The position numbers were made by a program, and so were the translations under genes. Positions 52,649 to 64,000 of a stretch of DNA of 64,000 bases are shown piece after piece. The notes under the pieces are model-generated. The model had not been told where the DNA came from. It searched no databases and saw only the letters and a program-made list of their open reading frames with translations. The stretch is from assembly GCA_964057225.1 (NCBI GenBank), contig OZ059899.1:3906001-3970000 (forward strand), given 5' to 3'. Position 1 is the stretch's first letter. The number at the start of each line of letters is the position of its first letter. The stretch is from Auanema rhodensis. Its lineage: Eukaryota > Nematoda > Chromadorea > Rhabditida > Rhabditidae.

Positions 52649-54754
52649 GATCTGTGTTATCAGATTTGCGCTAGCTTAAAAATGCACCGAGATATCAACT
52701 GATATAAGTTCACACTTATATCCTCGATTTTCACCCTGAAGAATTAATTTTTTCGTTGAATAACATTGTCCATCGTCTTTGCCTTGAAAAATGGAATCTA
52801 AAAACATCTACTTTCTGCTAAATTATTTTGAAATTTTTCGAAAAAATTTTTGTCAAAATGTTTTTGGAAGCAATGTTGAGTGCACATGGAAACTCAACAT
52901 ACACTAATGCATCATTTTTCAAACGATCATAACTAATTTTTGTATTAAGCGTTTCTCAATGTAGTATAGTGCATTCGATGCGGATTTTTAAGCTGCGTCG
53001 ATCTGTGTTATCAGATTTGCGCTAGCTTAAAAATGCACCGAGATATCAACTGATATAAGTTTACACTTATATCCTCGATTTTCACCCTGAAGAATTAATT
53101 TTTTCGTTGAATAACATTGTCCATCGTCTTTGCCTTGAAAAATGGAATCTAAAAACATCTACTTTTTGCTAAATTATTTTGAAATTTTTCGAAAAAATTT
53201 TTGTCAAAATGTTTTTGGAAGCAATGTTGAGTGTACATGGAAACTCAACATACACTAATGCATCATTTTTCAAACGATCATAACTAATTTTTGTATTAAG
53301 CGTTTCTCAATGTAGTATAGTGCATTCGATGCGGATTTTCAAGCTGCGTCGATCTGTGTTATCAGATTTGCGCTAGCTTAAAAATGCACCGAGATATCAA
53401 CTGATATAAGTTCACACATATATACCCGATTTTCACCCTGAAGAATTAATTTTTTCGTTGAATAACATTGTCCATCGTCTTTGCCTTGAAAAATGGAATC
53501 TAAAAACATCTACTTTTTGCTAAATTATTTTGAAATTTTTCGAAAAAATTTTTGTCAAAATGTTTTTGGAAGCAATGTTGAGTGTACATGGAAACTCAAC
53601 ATACACTAATGCATCATTTTTCAAACGATCATAACTAATTTTTGTATCAAGTGTTTCTCAATGTAGTATAGTGCATTCGATGCGGATTTTCAAGCTGCGT
53701 CGATCTGTGTTATCAGATTTGCGCTAGCTTAAAGATGCACCGAGATATCAACTGATATAAGTTCACACATATATACCCGATTTTCACCCTGAAGAATTAA
53801 TTTTTTCGTTGAATAACATTGTCCATCGTCTTTGCCTTGAAAAAAGGAATCTAAAAACATCTACTTTTTGCTAAATTATTTTGAAATTTTTCGAAAAAAT
53901 TTTTGTCAAAATGTTTTTGGAAGCAATGTTGAGTGCACATGGAAACTCAACATACACTAATGCATCATTTTTCAAACGATCATAACTAATTTTTGTATTA
54001 AGCGTTTCTCAATGTAGTATAGTGCATTCGATGCGGATTTTTAAGCTGCGTCGATCTGTGTTATCAGATTTGCGCTAGCTTAAAAATGCACCGAGATATC
54101 AACTGATATAAGTTTACACTTATATCCTCGATTTTCACCCTGAAGAATTAATTTTTTCGTTGAATAACATTGTCCATCGTCTTTGCCTTGAAAAAAGGAA
54201 TCTAAAAACATCTACTTTTTGCTAAATTATTTTGAAATTTTTCGAAAAAATTTTTGTCAAAATGTTTTTGGAAGCAATGTTGAGTGTACATGGAAACTCA
54301 ACATACACTAATGCATCATTTTTCAAACGATCATAACTAATTTTTGTATCAAGTGTTTCTCAATGTAGTATAGTGCATTCGAAGCGGATTTTTAAGCTGC
54401 GTCGATCTGTGTTATCAGATTTGCGCTAGCTTAAAAATGCACCGAGATATCAACTGATATAAGTTCACACTTATATCCTCGATTTTCACCCTGAAGAATT
54501 AATTTTTTCGTTGAATAACATTGTCCATCGTCTTTGCCTTGAAAAATGGAATCTAAAAACATCTACTTTTTGCTAAATTATTTTGAAATTTTTCGAAAAA
54601 ATTTTTGTCAAAATGTTTTTGGAAGCAATGTTGAGTGTACATGGAAACTCAACATACACTAATGCATCATTTTTCAAACGATCATAACTAATTTTTGTAT
54701 CAAGTGTTTCTCAATGTAGTATAGTGCATTCGATGCGGATTTTTAAGCTGCGTC
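52649..54754 (+). repeat. 6-monomer higher-order repeat, copy 1 (M151-M156)
   Basis: Order: M151 with C167 (CTTTCTGC) and C235; M152 with T63; M153 p68A class with ATGG; M154 G33 p68A with C235; M155 T63 with A331 (GAAGCGG); M156 plain. The next unit, 54755-56860, has the same order but its second monomer has T174 and T159 (ACATTTAC) and AAGG, and its fifth has G201. Confidence 0.82.
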
Positions 54755-57700
54755 GATCTGTGTTATCAGATTTGCGCTAGCTTAAAAATGCACCGAGATA
54801 TCAACTGATATAAGTTCACACTTATATCCTCGATTTTCACCCTGAAGAATTAATTTTTTCGTTGAATAACATTGTCCATCGTCTTTGCCTTGAAAAATGG
54901 AATCTAAAAACATCTACTTTCTGCTAAATTATTTTGAAATTTTTCGAAAAAATTTTTGTCAAAATGTTTTTGGAAGCAATGTTGAGTGCACATGGAAACT
55001 CAACATACACTAATGCATCATTTTTCAAACGATCATAACTAATTTTTGTATTAAGCGTTTCTCAATGTAGTATAGTGCATTCGATGCGGATTTTTAAGCT
55101 GCGTCGATCTGTGTTATCAGATTTGCGCTAGCTTAAAAATGCACCGAGATATCAACTGATATAAGTTTACACTTATATCCTCGATTTTCACCCTGAAGAA
55201 TTAATTTTTTCGTTGAATAACATTGTCCATCGTCTTTGCCTTGAAAAAAGGAATCTAAAAACATTTACTTTTTGCTAATTTATTTTGAAATTTTTCGAAA
55301 AAATTTTTGTCAAAATGTTTTTGGAAGCAATGTTGAGTGTACATGGAAACTCAACATACACTAATGCATCATTTTTCAAACGATCATAACTAATTTTTGT
55401 ATTAAGCGTTTCTCAATGTAGTATAGTGCATTCGATGCGGATTTTCAAGCTGCGTCGATCTGTGTTATCAGATTTGCGCTAGCTTAAAAATGCACCGAGA
55501 TATCAACTGATATAAGTTCACACATATATACCCGATTTTCACCCTGAAGAATTAATTTTTTCGTTGAATAACATTGTCCATCGTCTTTGCCTTGAAAAAT
55601 GGAATCTAAAAACATCTACTTTTTGCTAAATTATTTTGAAATTTTTCGAAAAAATTTTTGTCAAAATGTTTTTGGAAGCAATGTTGAGTGTACATGGAAA
55701 CTCAACATACACTAATGCATCATTTTTCAAACGATCATAACTAATTTTTGTATCAAGTGTTTCTCAATGTAGTATAGTGCATTCGATGCGGATTTTCAAG
55801 CTGCGTCGATCTGTGTTATCAGATTTGCGCTAGCTTAAAGATGCACCGAGATATCAACTGATATAAGTTCACACATATATACCCGATTTTCACCCTGAAG
55901 AATTAATTTTTTCGTTGAATAACATTGTCCATCGTCTTTGCCTTGAAAAAAGGAATCTAAAAACATCTACTTTTTGCTAAATTATTTTGAAATTTTTCGA
56001 AAAAATTTTTGTCAAAATGTTTTTGGAAGCAATGTTGAGTGCACATGGAAACTCAACATACACTAATGCATCATTTTTCAAACGATCATAACTAATTTTT
56101 GTATTAAGCGTTTCTCAATGTAGTATAGTGCATTCGATGCGGATTTTTAAGCTGCGTCGATCTGTGTTATCAGATTTGCGCTAGCTTAAAAATGCACCGA
56201 GATATCAACTGATATAAGTTTACACTTATATCCTCGATTTTCACCCTGAAGAATTAATTTTTTCGTTGAATAACATTGTCCATCGTCTTTGCCTTGAAAA
56301 AAGGAATCTAAAAACATCTACTTTTTGCTAAATTATTTTGAAATTTTTCGAAAAAATTGTTGTCAAAATGTTTTTGGAAGCAATGTTGAGTGTACATGGA
56401 AACTCAACATACACTAATGCATCATTTTTCAAACGATCATAACTAATTTTTGTATCAAGTGTTTCTCAATGTAGTATAGTGCATTCGAAGCGGATTTTTA
56501 AGCTGCGTCGATCTGTGTTATCAGATTTGCGCTAGCTTAAAAATGCACCGAGATATCAACTGATATAAGTTCACACTTATATCCTCGATTTTCACCCTGA
56601 AGAATTAATTTTTTCGTTGAATAACATTGTCCATCGTCTTTGCCTTGAAAAATGGAATCTAAAAACATCTACTTTTTGCTAAATTATTTTGAAATTTTTC
56701 GAAAAAATTTTTGTCAAAATGTTTTTGGAAGCAATGTTGAGTGTACATGGAAACTCAACATACACTAATGCATCATTTTTCAAACGATCATAACTAATTT
56801 TTGTATCAAGTGTTTCTCAATGTAGTATAGTGCATTCGATGCGGATTTTTAAGCTGCGTCGATCTGTGTTATCAGATTTGCGCTAGCTTAAAAATGCACC
56901 GAGATATCAACTGATATAAGTTCACACTTATATCCTCGATTTTCACCCTGAAGAATTAATTTTTTCGTTGAATAACATTGTCCATCGTCTTTGCCTTGAA
57001 AAATGGAATCTAAAAACATCTACTTTCTGCTAAATTATTTTGAAATTTTTCGAAAAAATTTTTGTCAAAATGTTTTTGGAAGCAATGTTGAGTGCACATG
57101 GAAACTCAACATACACTAATGCATCATTTTTCAAACGATCATAACTAATTTTTGTATTAAGCGTTTCTCAATGTAGTATAGTGCATTCGATGCGGATTTT
57201 TAAGCTGCGTCGATCTGTGTTATCAGATTTGCGCTAGCTTAAAAATGCACCGAGATATCAACTGATATAAGTTTACACTTATATCCTCGATTTTCACCCT
57301 GAAGAATTAATTTTTTCGTTGAATAACATTGTCCATCGTCTTTGCCTTGAAAAAAGGAATCTAAAAACATCTACTTTTTGCTAATTTATTTTGAAATTTT
57401 TCGAAAAAATTTTTGTCAAAATGTTTTTGGAAGCAATGTTGAGTGTACATGGAAACTCAACATACACTAATGCATCATTTTTCAAACGATTATAACTAAT
57501 TTTTGTATTAAGCGTTTCTCAATGTAGTATAGTGCATTCGATGCGGATTTTCAAGCTGCGTCGATCTGTGTTATCAGATTTGCGCTAGCTTAAAAATGCA
57601 CCGAGATATCAACTGATATAAGTTCACACATATATACCCGATTTTCACCCTGAAGAATTAATTTTTTCGTTGAATAACATTGTCCATCGTCTTTGCCTTG

Positions 57701-57913
57701 AAAAATGGAATCTAAAAACATCTACTTTTTGCTAAATTATTTTGAAATTTTTCGAAAAAATTTTTGTCAAAATGTTTTTGGAAGCAATGTTGAGTGTACA
57801 TGGAAACTCAACATACACTAATGCATCATTTTTCAAACGATCATAACTAATTTTTGTATCAAGTGTTTCTCAATGTAGTATAGTGCATTCGATGCGGATT
57901 TTTAAGCTGCGTC
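54755..57913 (+). repeat. 9-monomer higher-order repeat, copy 1 (M157-M165)
   Basis: 3,159 bp made of one full 6-mer (54755-56860) plus the first half of another (56861-57913, M163-M165). M164 differs from M158 by C159 and T280, and M165 from M159 by T341. All nine monomers match the following nine at each diagnostic site. Confidence 0.9.
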
Positions 57914-60900
57914 GATCTGTGTTATCAGATTTGCGCTAGCTTAAAAATGCACCGAGATATCAACTGATATAAGTTCACACTTATATCCTCGATTTTCACC
58001 CTGAAGAATTAATTTTTTCGTTGAATAACATTGTCCATCGTCTTTGCCTTGAAAAATGGAATCTAAAAACATCTACTTTCTGCTAAATTATTTTGAAATT
58101 TTTCGAAAAAATTTTTGTCAAAATGTTTTTGGAAGCAATGTTGAGTGCACATGGAAACTCAACATACACTAATGCATCATTTTTCAAACGATCATAACTA
58201 ATTTTTGTATTAAGCGTTTCTCAATGTAGTATAGTGCATTCGATGCGGATTTTTAAGCTGCGTCGATCTGTGTTATCAGATTTGCGCTAGCTTAAAAATG
58301 CACCGAGATATCAACTGATATAAGTTTACACTTATATCCTCGATTTTCACCCTGAAGAATTAATTTTTTCGTTGAATAACATTGTCCATCGTCTTTGCCT
58401 TGAAAAAAGGAATCTAAAAACATTTACTTTTTGCTAATTTATTTTGAAATTTTTCGAAAAAATTTTTGTCAAAATGTTTTTGGAAGCAATGTTGAGTGTA
58501 CATGGAAACTCAACATACACTAATGCATCATTTTTCAAACGATCATAACTAATTTTTGTATTAAGCGTTTCTCAATGTAGTATAGTGCATTCGATGCGGA
58601 TTTTCAAGCTGCGTCGATCTGTGTTATCAGATTTGCGCTAGCTTAAAAATGCACCGAGATATCAACTGATATAAGTTCACACATATATACCCGATTTTCA
58701 CCCTGAAGAATTAATTTTTTCGTTGAATAACATTGTCCATCGTCTTTGCCTTGAAAAATGGAATCTAAAAACATCTACTTTTTGCTAAATTATTTTGAAA
58801 TTTTTCGAAAAAATTTTTGTCAAAATGTTTTTGGAAGCAATGTTGAGTGTACATGGAAACTCAACATACACTAATGCATCATTTTTCAAACGATCATAAC
58901 TAATTTTTGTATCAAGTGTTTCTCAATGTAGTATAGTGCATTCGATGCGGATTTTCAAGCTGCGTCGATCTGTGTTATCAGATTTGCGCTAGCTTAAAGA
59001 TGCACCGAGATATCAACTGATATAAGTTCACACATATATACCCGATTTTCACCCTGAAGAATTAATTTTTTCGTTGAATAACATTGTCCATCGTCTTTGC
59101 CTTGAAAAAAGGAATCTAAAAACATCTACTTTTTGCTAAATTATTTTGAAATTTTTCGAAAAAATTTTTGTCAAAATGTTTTTGGAAGCAATGTTGAGTG
59201 CACATGGAAACTCAACATACACTAATGCATCATTTTTCAAACGATCATAACTAATTTTTGTATTAAGCGTTTCTCAATGTAGTATAGTGCATTCGATGCG
59301 GATTTTTAAGCTGCGTCGATCTGTGTTATCAGATTTGCGCTAGCTTAAAAATGCACCGAGATATCAACTGATATAAGTTTACACTTATATCCTCGATTTT
59401 CACCCTGAAGAATTAATTTTTTCGTTGAATAACATTGTCCATCGTCTTTGCCTTGAAAAAAGGAATCTAAAAACATCTACTTTTTGCTAAATTATTTTGA
59501 AATTTTTCGAAAAAATTGTTGTCAAAATGTTTTTGGAAGCAATGTTGAGTGTACATGGAAACTCAACATACACTAATGCATCATTTTTCAAACGATCATA
59601 ACTAATTTTTGTATCAAGTGTTTCTCAATGTAGTATAGTGCATTCGAAGCGGATTTTTAAGCTGCGTCGATCTGTGTTATCAGATTTGCGCTAGCTTAAA
59701 AATGCACCGAGATATCAACTGATATAAGTTCACACTTATATCCTCGATTTTCACCCTGAAGAATTAATTTTTTCGTTGAATAACATTGTCCATCGTCTTT
59801 GCCTTGAAAAATGGAATCTAAAAACATCTACTTTTTGCTAAATTATTTTGAAATTTTTCGAAAAAATTTTTGTCAAAATGTTTTTGGAAGCAATGTTGAG
59901 TGTACATGGAAACTCAACATACACTAATGCATCATTTTTCAAACGATCATAACTAATTTTTGTATCAAGTGTTTCTCAATGTAGTATAGTGCATTCGATG
60001 CGGATTTTTAAGCTGCGTCGATCTGTGTTATCAGATTTGCGCTAGCTTAAAAATGCACCGAGATATCAACTGATATAAGTTCACACTTATATCCTCGATT
60101 TTCACCCTGAAGAATTAATTTTTTCGTTGAATAACATTGTCCATCGTCTTTGCCTTGAAAAATGGAATCTAAAAACATCTACTTTCTGCTAAATTATTTT
60201 GAAATTTTTCGAAAAAATTTTTGTCAAAATGTTTTTGGAAGCAATGTTGAGTGCACATGGAAACTCAACATACACTAATGCATCATTTTTCAAACGATCA
60301 TAACTAATTTTTGTATTAAGCGTTTCTCAATGTAGTATAGTGCATTCGATGCGGATTTTTAAGCTGCGTCGATCTGTGTTATCAGATTTGCGCTAGCTTA
60401 AAAATGCACCGAGATATCAACTGATATAAGTTTACACTTATATCCTCGATTTTCACCCTGAAGAATTAATTTTTTCGTTGAATAACATTGTCCATCGTCT
60501 TTGCCTTGAAAAAAGGAATCTAAAAACATCTACTTTTTGCTAATTTATTTTGAAATTTTTCGAAAAAATTTTTGTCAAAATGTTTTTGGAAGCAATGTTG
60601 AGTGTACATGGAAACTCAACATACACTAATGCATCATTTTTCAAACGATTATAACTAATTTTTGTATTAAGCGTTTCTCAATGTAGTATAGTGCATTCGA
60701 TGCGGATTTTCAAGCTGCGTCGATCTGTGTTATCAGATTTGCGCTAGCTTAAAAATGCACCGAGATATCAACTGATATAAGTTCACACATATATACCCGA
60801 TTTTCACCCTGAAGAATTAATTTTTTCGTTGAATAACATTGTCCATCGTCTTTGCCTTGAAAAATGGAATCTAAAAACATCTACTTTTTGCTAAATTATT

Positions 60901-61072
60901 TTGAAATTTTTCGAAAAAATTTTTGTCAAAATGTTTTTGGAAGCAATGTTGAGTGTACATGGAAACTCAACATACACTAATGCATCATTTTTCAAACGAT
61001 CATAACTAATTTTTGTATCAAGTGTTTCTCAATGTAGTATAGTGCATTCGATGCGGATTTTTAAGCTGCGTC
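57914..61072 (+). repeat. 9-monomer higher-order repeat, copy 2 (M166-M174)
   Basis: Tandem copy of M157-M165; the markers T159 (M167), G201/A331 (M170) and T280 (M173) recur in place. I found no difference over 3,159 bp by eye. A 6-mer repeat nested inside a 9-mer repeat gives the order of events: 6-mer amplification, a three-monomer loss, then duplication of the 9-mer. Confidence 0.9.
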
Positions 61073-61423
61073 GATCTGTGTTATCAGATTTGCGCTAGCT
61101 TAAAAATGCACCGAGATATCAACTGATATAAGTTCACACTTATATCCTCGATTTTCACCCTGAAGAATTAATTTTTTCGTTGAATAACATTGTCCATCGT
61201 CTTTGCCTTGAAAAATGGAATCTAAAAACATCTACTCTTTGCTTAATTATTTTGAAATTTTTCGAAAAAATTTTTGTCAAAATGTTTTTGGAAGCAATGT
61301 TGAGTGTACATGGAAACTCAACATACACTAATGCATCATTTTTCAAACGATCATAACTAATTTTTGTATTAAGCGTTTCTCAATGTAGTATAGTGCATTC
61401 GATGCGGATTTTCAAGCTGCGTC
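61073..61423 (+). repeat. Monomer M175 with private changes at p165 and p172
   Basis: M175 reads CTCTTTGCTTAATT where others read CTTTTTGCTAAATT. The change at p172 alters a minus-strand TAG to AAG, opening a chance 63-codon frame. It marks the right edge of the 9-mer series. No coding function is supported. Confidence 0.7.
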
Positions 61424-62476
61424 GATCTGTGTTATCAGATTTGCGCTAGCTTAAAAATGCACCGAGATATCAACTGATATAAGTTCACACATATATACCC
61501 GATTTTCACCCTGAAGAATTAATTTTTTCGTTGAATAACATTGTCCATCGTCTTTGCCTTGAAAAATGGAATCTAAAAACATCTACTTTTTGCTAAATTA
61601 TTTTGAAATTTTTCGAAAAAATTTCTGTCAAAATGTTTTTGGAAGCAATGTTGAGTGTACATGGAAACTCAACATACACTAATGCATCATTTTTCAAACG
61701 ATCATAACTAATTTTTGTATCAAGTGTTTCTCAATGTAGTATAGTGCATTCGATGCGGATTTTTAAGCTGCGTCGATCTGTGTTATCAGATTTGCGCTAG
61801 CTTAAAAATGCACCGATATATCAACTGATATAAGTTCACACTTATATCCTCGATTTTCACCCTGAAGAATTAATTTTTTCGTTGAATAACATTGTCCATC
61901 GTCTTTGCCTTGAAAAATGGAATCTAAAAACATCTACTTTTTGCTAAATTATTTTGAAATTTTTCGAAAAAATTTCTGTCAAAATGTTTTTGGAAGCAAT
62001 GTTGAGTGTACATGGAAACTCAACATACACTAATGCATCATTTTTCAAACGATCATAACTAATTTTTGTATCAAGTGTTTCTCAATGTAGTATAGTGCAT
62101 TCGATGCGGATTTTTAAGCTGCGTCGATCTGTGTTATCAGATTTGCGCTAGCTTAAAAATGCACCGATATATCAACTGATATAAGTTCACACTTATATCC
62201 TCGATTTTCACCCTGAAGAATTAATTTTTTCGTTGAATAACATTGTCCATCGTCTTTGCTTTGAAAAATGGAATCTAAAAACATCTACTTTTTGCTAAAT
62301 TATTTTGAAATTTTTCGAAAAAATTTCTGTCAAAATGTTTTTGGAAGCAATGTTGAGTGTACATGGAAACTCAACATACACTAATGCATCATTTTTCAAA
62401 CGATCATAACTAATTTTTGTATCAAGTGTTTCTCAATGTAGTATAGTGCATTCGATGCGGATTTTTAAGCTGCGTC

Positions 62477-63880
62477 GATCTGTGTTATCAGATTTGCGCT
62501 AGCTTAAAAATGCACCGAGATATCAACTGATATAAGTTCACACTTATATCCTCGATTTTCACCCTGAAGAATTAATTTTTTCGTTGAATAACATCGTCCA
62601 TCGTCTTTGCCTTGAAAAATGGAATCTAAAAACATCTACTTTTTGCTAAATTATTTTGAAATTTTTCGAAAAAATTTTTGTCAAAATATTTTTGGAAGCA
62701 ATGTTGAGTGCACATGGAAACTCAACATACACTAATGCATCATTTTTCAAACGATCATAACTAATTTTTGTATCAAGCGTTTCTTAATGTAGTATAGTGC
62801 ATTCGATGCGGATTTTTAAGCTGCGTCGATCTGTGTTATCAGATTTGCGCTAGCTTAAAAATGCACCGATATATCAACTGATATAAGTTCACACTTATAT
62901 CCTCGATTTTCACCCTGAAGAATTAATTTTTTCGTTGAATAACATTGTCCATCGTCTTTGCCTTTAAAAATGGAATCTAAAAACATCTACTTTTTGCTAA
63001 ATTATTTTGAAATTTTTCGAAAAAATTTCTGTCAAAATGTTTTTGGAAGCAATGTTGAGTGTACATGGAAACTCAACATACACTAATGCATCATTTTTCA
63101 AACGATCATAACTAATTTTTGTATCAAGTGTTTCTCAATGTAGTATAGTGCATTCGATGCGGATTTTTAAGCTGCGTCGATCTGTGTTATCAGATTTGCG
63201 CTAGCTTAAAAATGCACCGAGATATCAACTGATATAAGTTCACACTTATATCCTCGATTTTCACCCTGAAGAATTAATTTTTTCGTTGAATAACATCGTC
63301 CATCGTCTTTGCCTTGAAAAATGGAATCTAAAAACATCTACTTTTTGCTAAATTATTTTGAAATTTTTCGAAAAAATTTTTGTCAAAATATTTTTGGAAG
63401 CAATGTTGAGTGCACATGGAAACTCAACATACACTAATGCATCATTTTTCAAACGATCATAACTAATTTTTGTATCAAGTGTTTCTCAATGTAGTATAGT
63501 GCATTCGATGCGGATTTTTAAGCTGCGTCGATCTGTGTTATCAGATTTGCGCTAGCTTAAAAATGCACCGAGATATCAACTGATATAAGTTCACACTTAT
63601 ATCCTCGATTTTCACCCTGAAGAAATAATTTTTTCGTTGAATAACATTGTCCATCGTCTTTGCCTTGAAAAATGGAATCTAAAAACATCTACTTTTTGCT
63701 AAATTATTTTGAAATTTTTCGAAAAAATTTTTGTCAAAATATTTTTGGAAGCAATGTTGAGTGCACATGGAAACTCAACATACACTAATGCATCATTTTT
63801 CAAACGATCATAACTAATTTTTGTATCAAGCGTTTCTTAATGTAGTATAGTGCATTCGATGCGGATTTTTAAGCTGCGTC
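62477..63880 (+). repeat. Terminal subfamily M179-M182 (A212/C235)
   Basis: M179, M181 and M182 carry A212 (ATATTTTT) with C235. M179 and M181 also have C118 (ACATCGTCC). M180, between them, is T43/C202. M182 and the partial M183 have AAATAAT instead of the usual bases at about p93-99. None of the A212, C118 or AAATAAT variants occurs elsewhere in the window, so a new local subfamily begins here and probably continues beyond the end. Confidence 0.75.
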
Positions 63881-64000
63881 GATCTGTGTTATCAGATTTG
63901 CGCTAGCTTAAAAATGCACCGAGATATCAACTGATATAAGTTCACACTTATATCCTCGATTTTCACCCTGAAGAAATAATTTTTTCGTTGAATAACATTG
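63881..64000 (+). repeat. Partial monomer M183 cut by the window end
   Basis: The first 120 bases of a further monomer, ending at p120. It shares the AAATAAT variant with M182. The array clearly continues past the window. Confidence 0.97.

Larger units (their letters stand above)
1..64000 (+). repeat. 351-bp satellite DNA array (182 full monomers plus a partial)
   Basis: The entire window is a tandem head-to-tail array. The phrase GATCTGTGTTATCAGATTTG recurs every 351 bp (1, 352, 703, 1054, 1405 and so on to 63881), with only two 350-bp steps. The lengths sum exactly to 64000: 180 monomers of 351 bp, 2 of 350 bp and a final 120-bp fragment. Orientation never changes and nothing unrelated interrupts it. 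Monomers are about 95-100% alike by eye; M1 and M2 differ at 7 sites, M1 and M4 at about 15. Long homogeneous arrays with higher-order structure are known from eukaryotic centromeric and pericentromeric heterochromatin, so this is most likely such a block. Array ends are outside the window, so total size and flanks are unknown. The window contains no stretch that is not satellite. Confidence 0.99.

Noticed and set aside
1-64000. CRISPR array or other prokaryotic direct-repeat system
   Set aside because: The repeats are 351 bp, contiguous, without unique spacers, and vary by inherited subfamily markers. This is satellite organisation.
1-64000. Transposable element origin or insertions
   Set aside because: No terminal repeats, target-site duplications, reverse transcriptase or transposase frames, and no break in the 351-bp phase other than two 1-bp deletions.
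1-64000. Telomeric repeats, rRNA or tRNA genes, microsatellite blocks
   Set aside because: None seen on either strand; every base is accounted for by the monomer series.
1-64000. A new defence, toxin or regulatory gene system
   Set aside because: There is no coding sequence to support one. Claiming a system here would go beyond the sequence.

Overview
The whole 64 kb window is one uninterrupted, head-to-tail satellite DNA array. A 351-bp, AT-rich monomer (108 G+C in monomer 1, about 31%) repeats 182 complete times and is followed by a 120-bp start of a 183rd copy that runs off the end. Phased on the conserved GATC at base 1, monomers start at 1+351n up to 21763. Two 350-bp copies (21763-22112 and 22815-23164) each lack one C. 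From 23165 the phase is 23165+351n to the window end. All copies have the same orientation. I see no mobile element, unrelated insertion, RNA gene or believable protein gene. Monomer numbers (M1 to M183) count from the left, and position within a monomer is given as p1 to p351.

Organism: a eukaryote, from a pericentromeric, centromeric or other heterochromatic block. This is inferred from array length, monomer size (close to two nucleosomes) and higher-order structure. CpG is not depleted: 12 sites in monomer 1 against about 8.3 expected from its 56 C and 52 G. That argues against a heavily CpG-methylated genome (vertebrate, most plants) and fits many insects or other invertebrates. The species cannot be named from the sequence, and neither flank of the array is present.

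Layout. Monomers differ by roughly 0-5%, and the differences are shared diagnostic variants that reveal local higher-order repeats (HORs): an 8-mer pair (1-5616); a 3-mer pair (5968-8073); a 12-mer pair (7723-16146); 4-mers and 2-mers (15796-20358); a 3-mer pair carrying the 1-bp deletion (21061-23164); a 5-mer pair plus a shortened third copy (23165-28078); mixed 3- to 4-mer rhythms and dispersed four-monomer blocks (28430-40714); a five-monomer block repeated 5,967 bp apart (43874 and 49841) around a 4-mer pair (46331-49138); and a 6-mer nested in a 9-mer pair (52649-61072). Left, middle and right thirds use partly different variant sets, so homogenisation is local.

Within the monomer, p204-p275 and p78-p93 hardly vary, while p43-p78, p133-p180 and p277-p341 carry most diagnostic changes. 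The conserved 3' part holds a 9-bp-stem inverted repeat. Several HOR junctions fall inside single chimeric monomers, between about p146 and p277, where monomers are nearly identical. This is what unequal exchange predicts. I found no previously undescribed gene system; the interest lies in array evolution and the conserved dyads.
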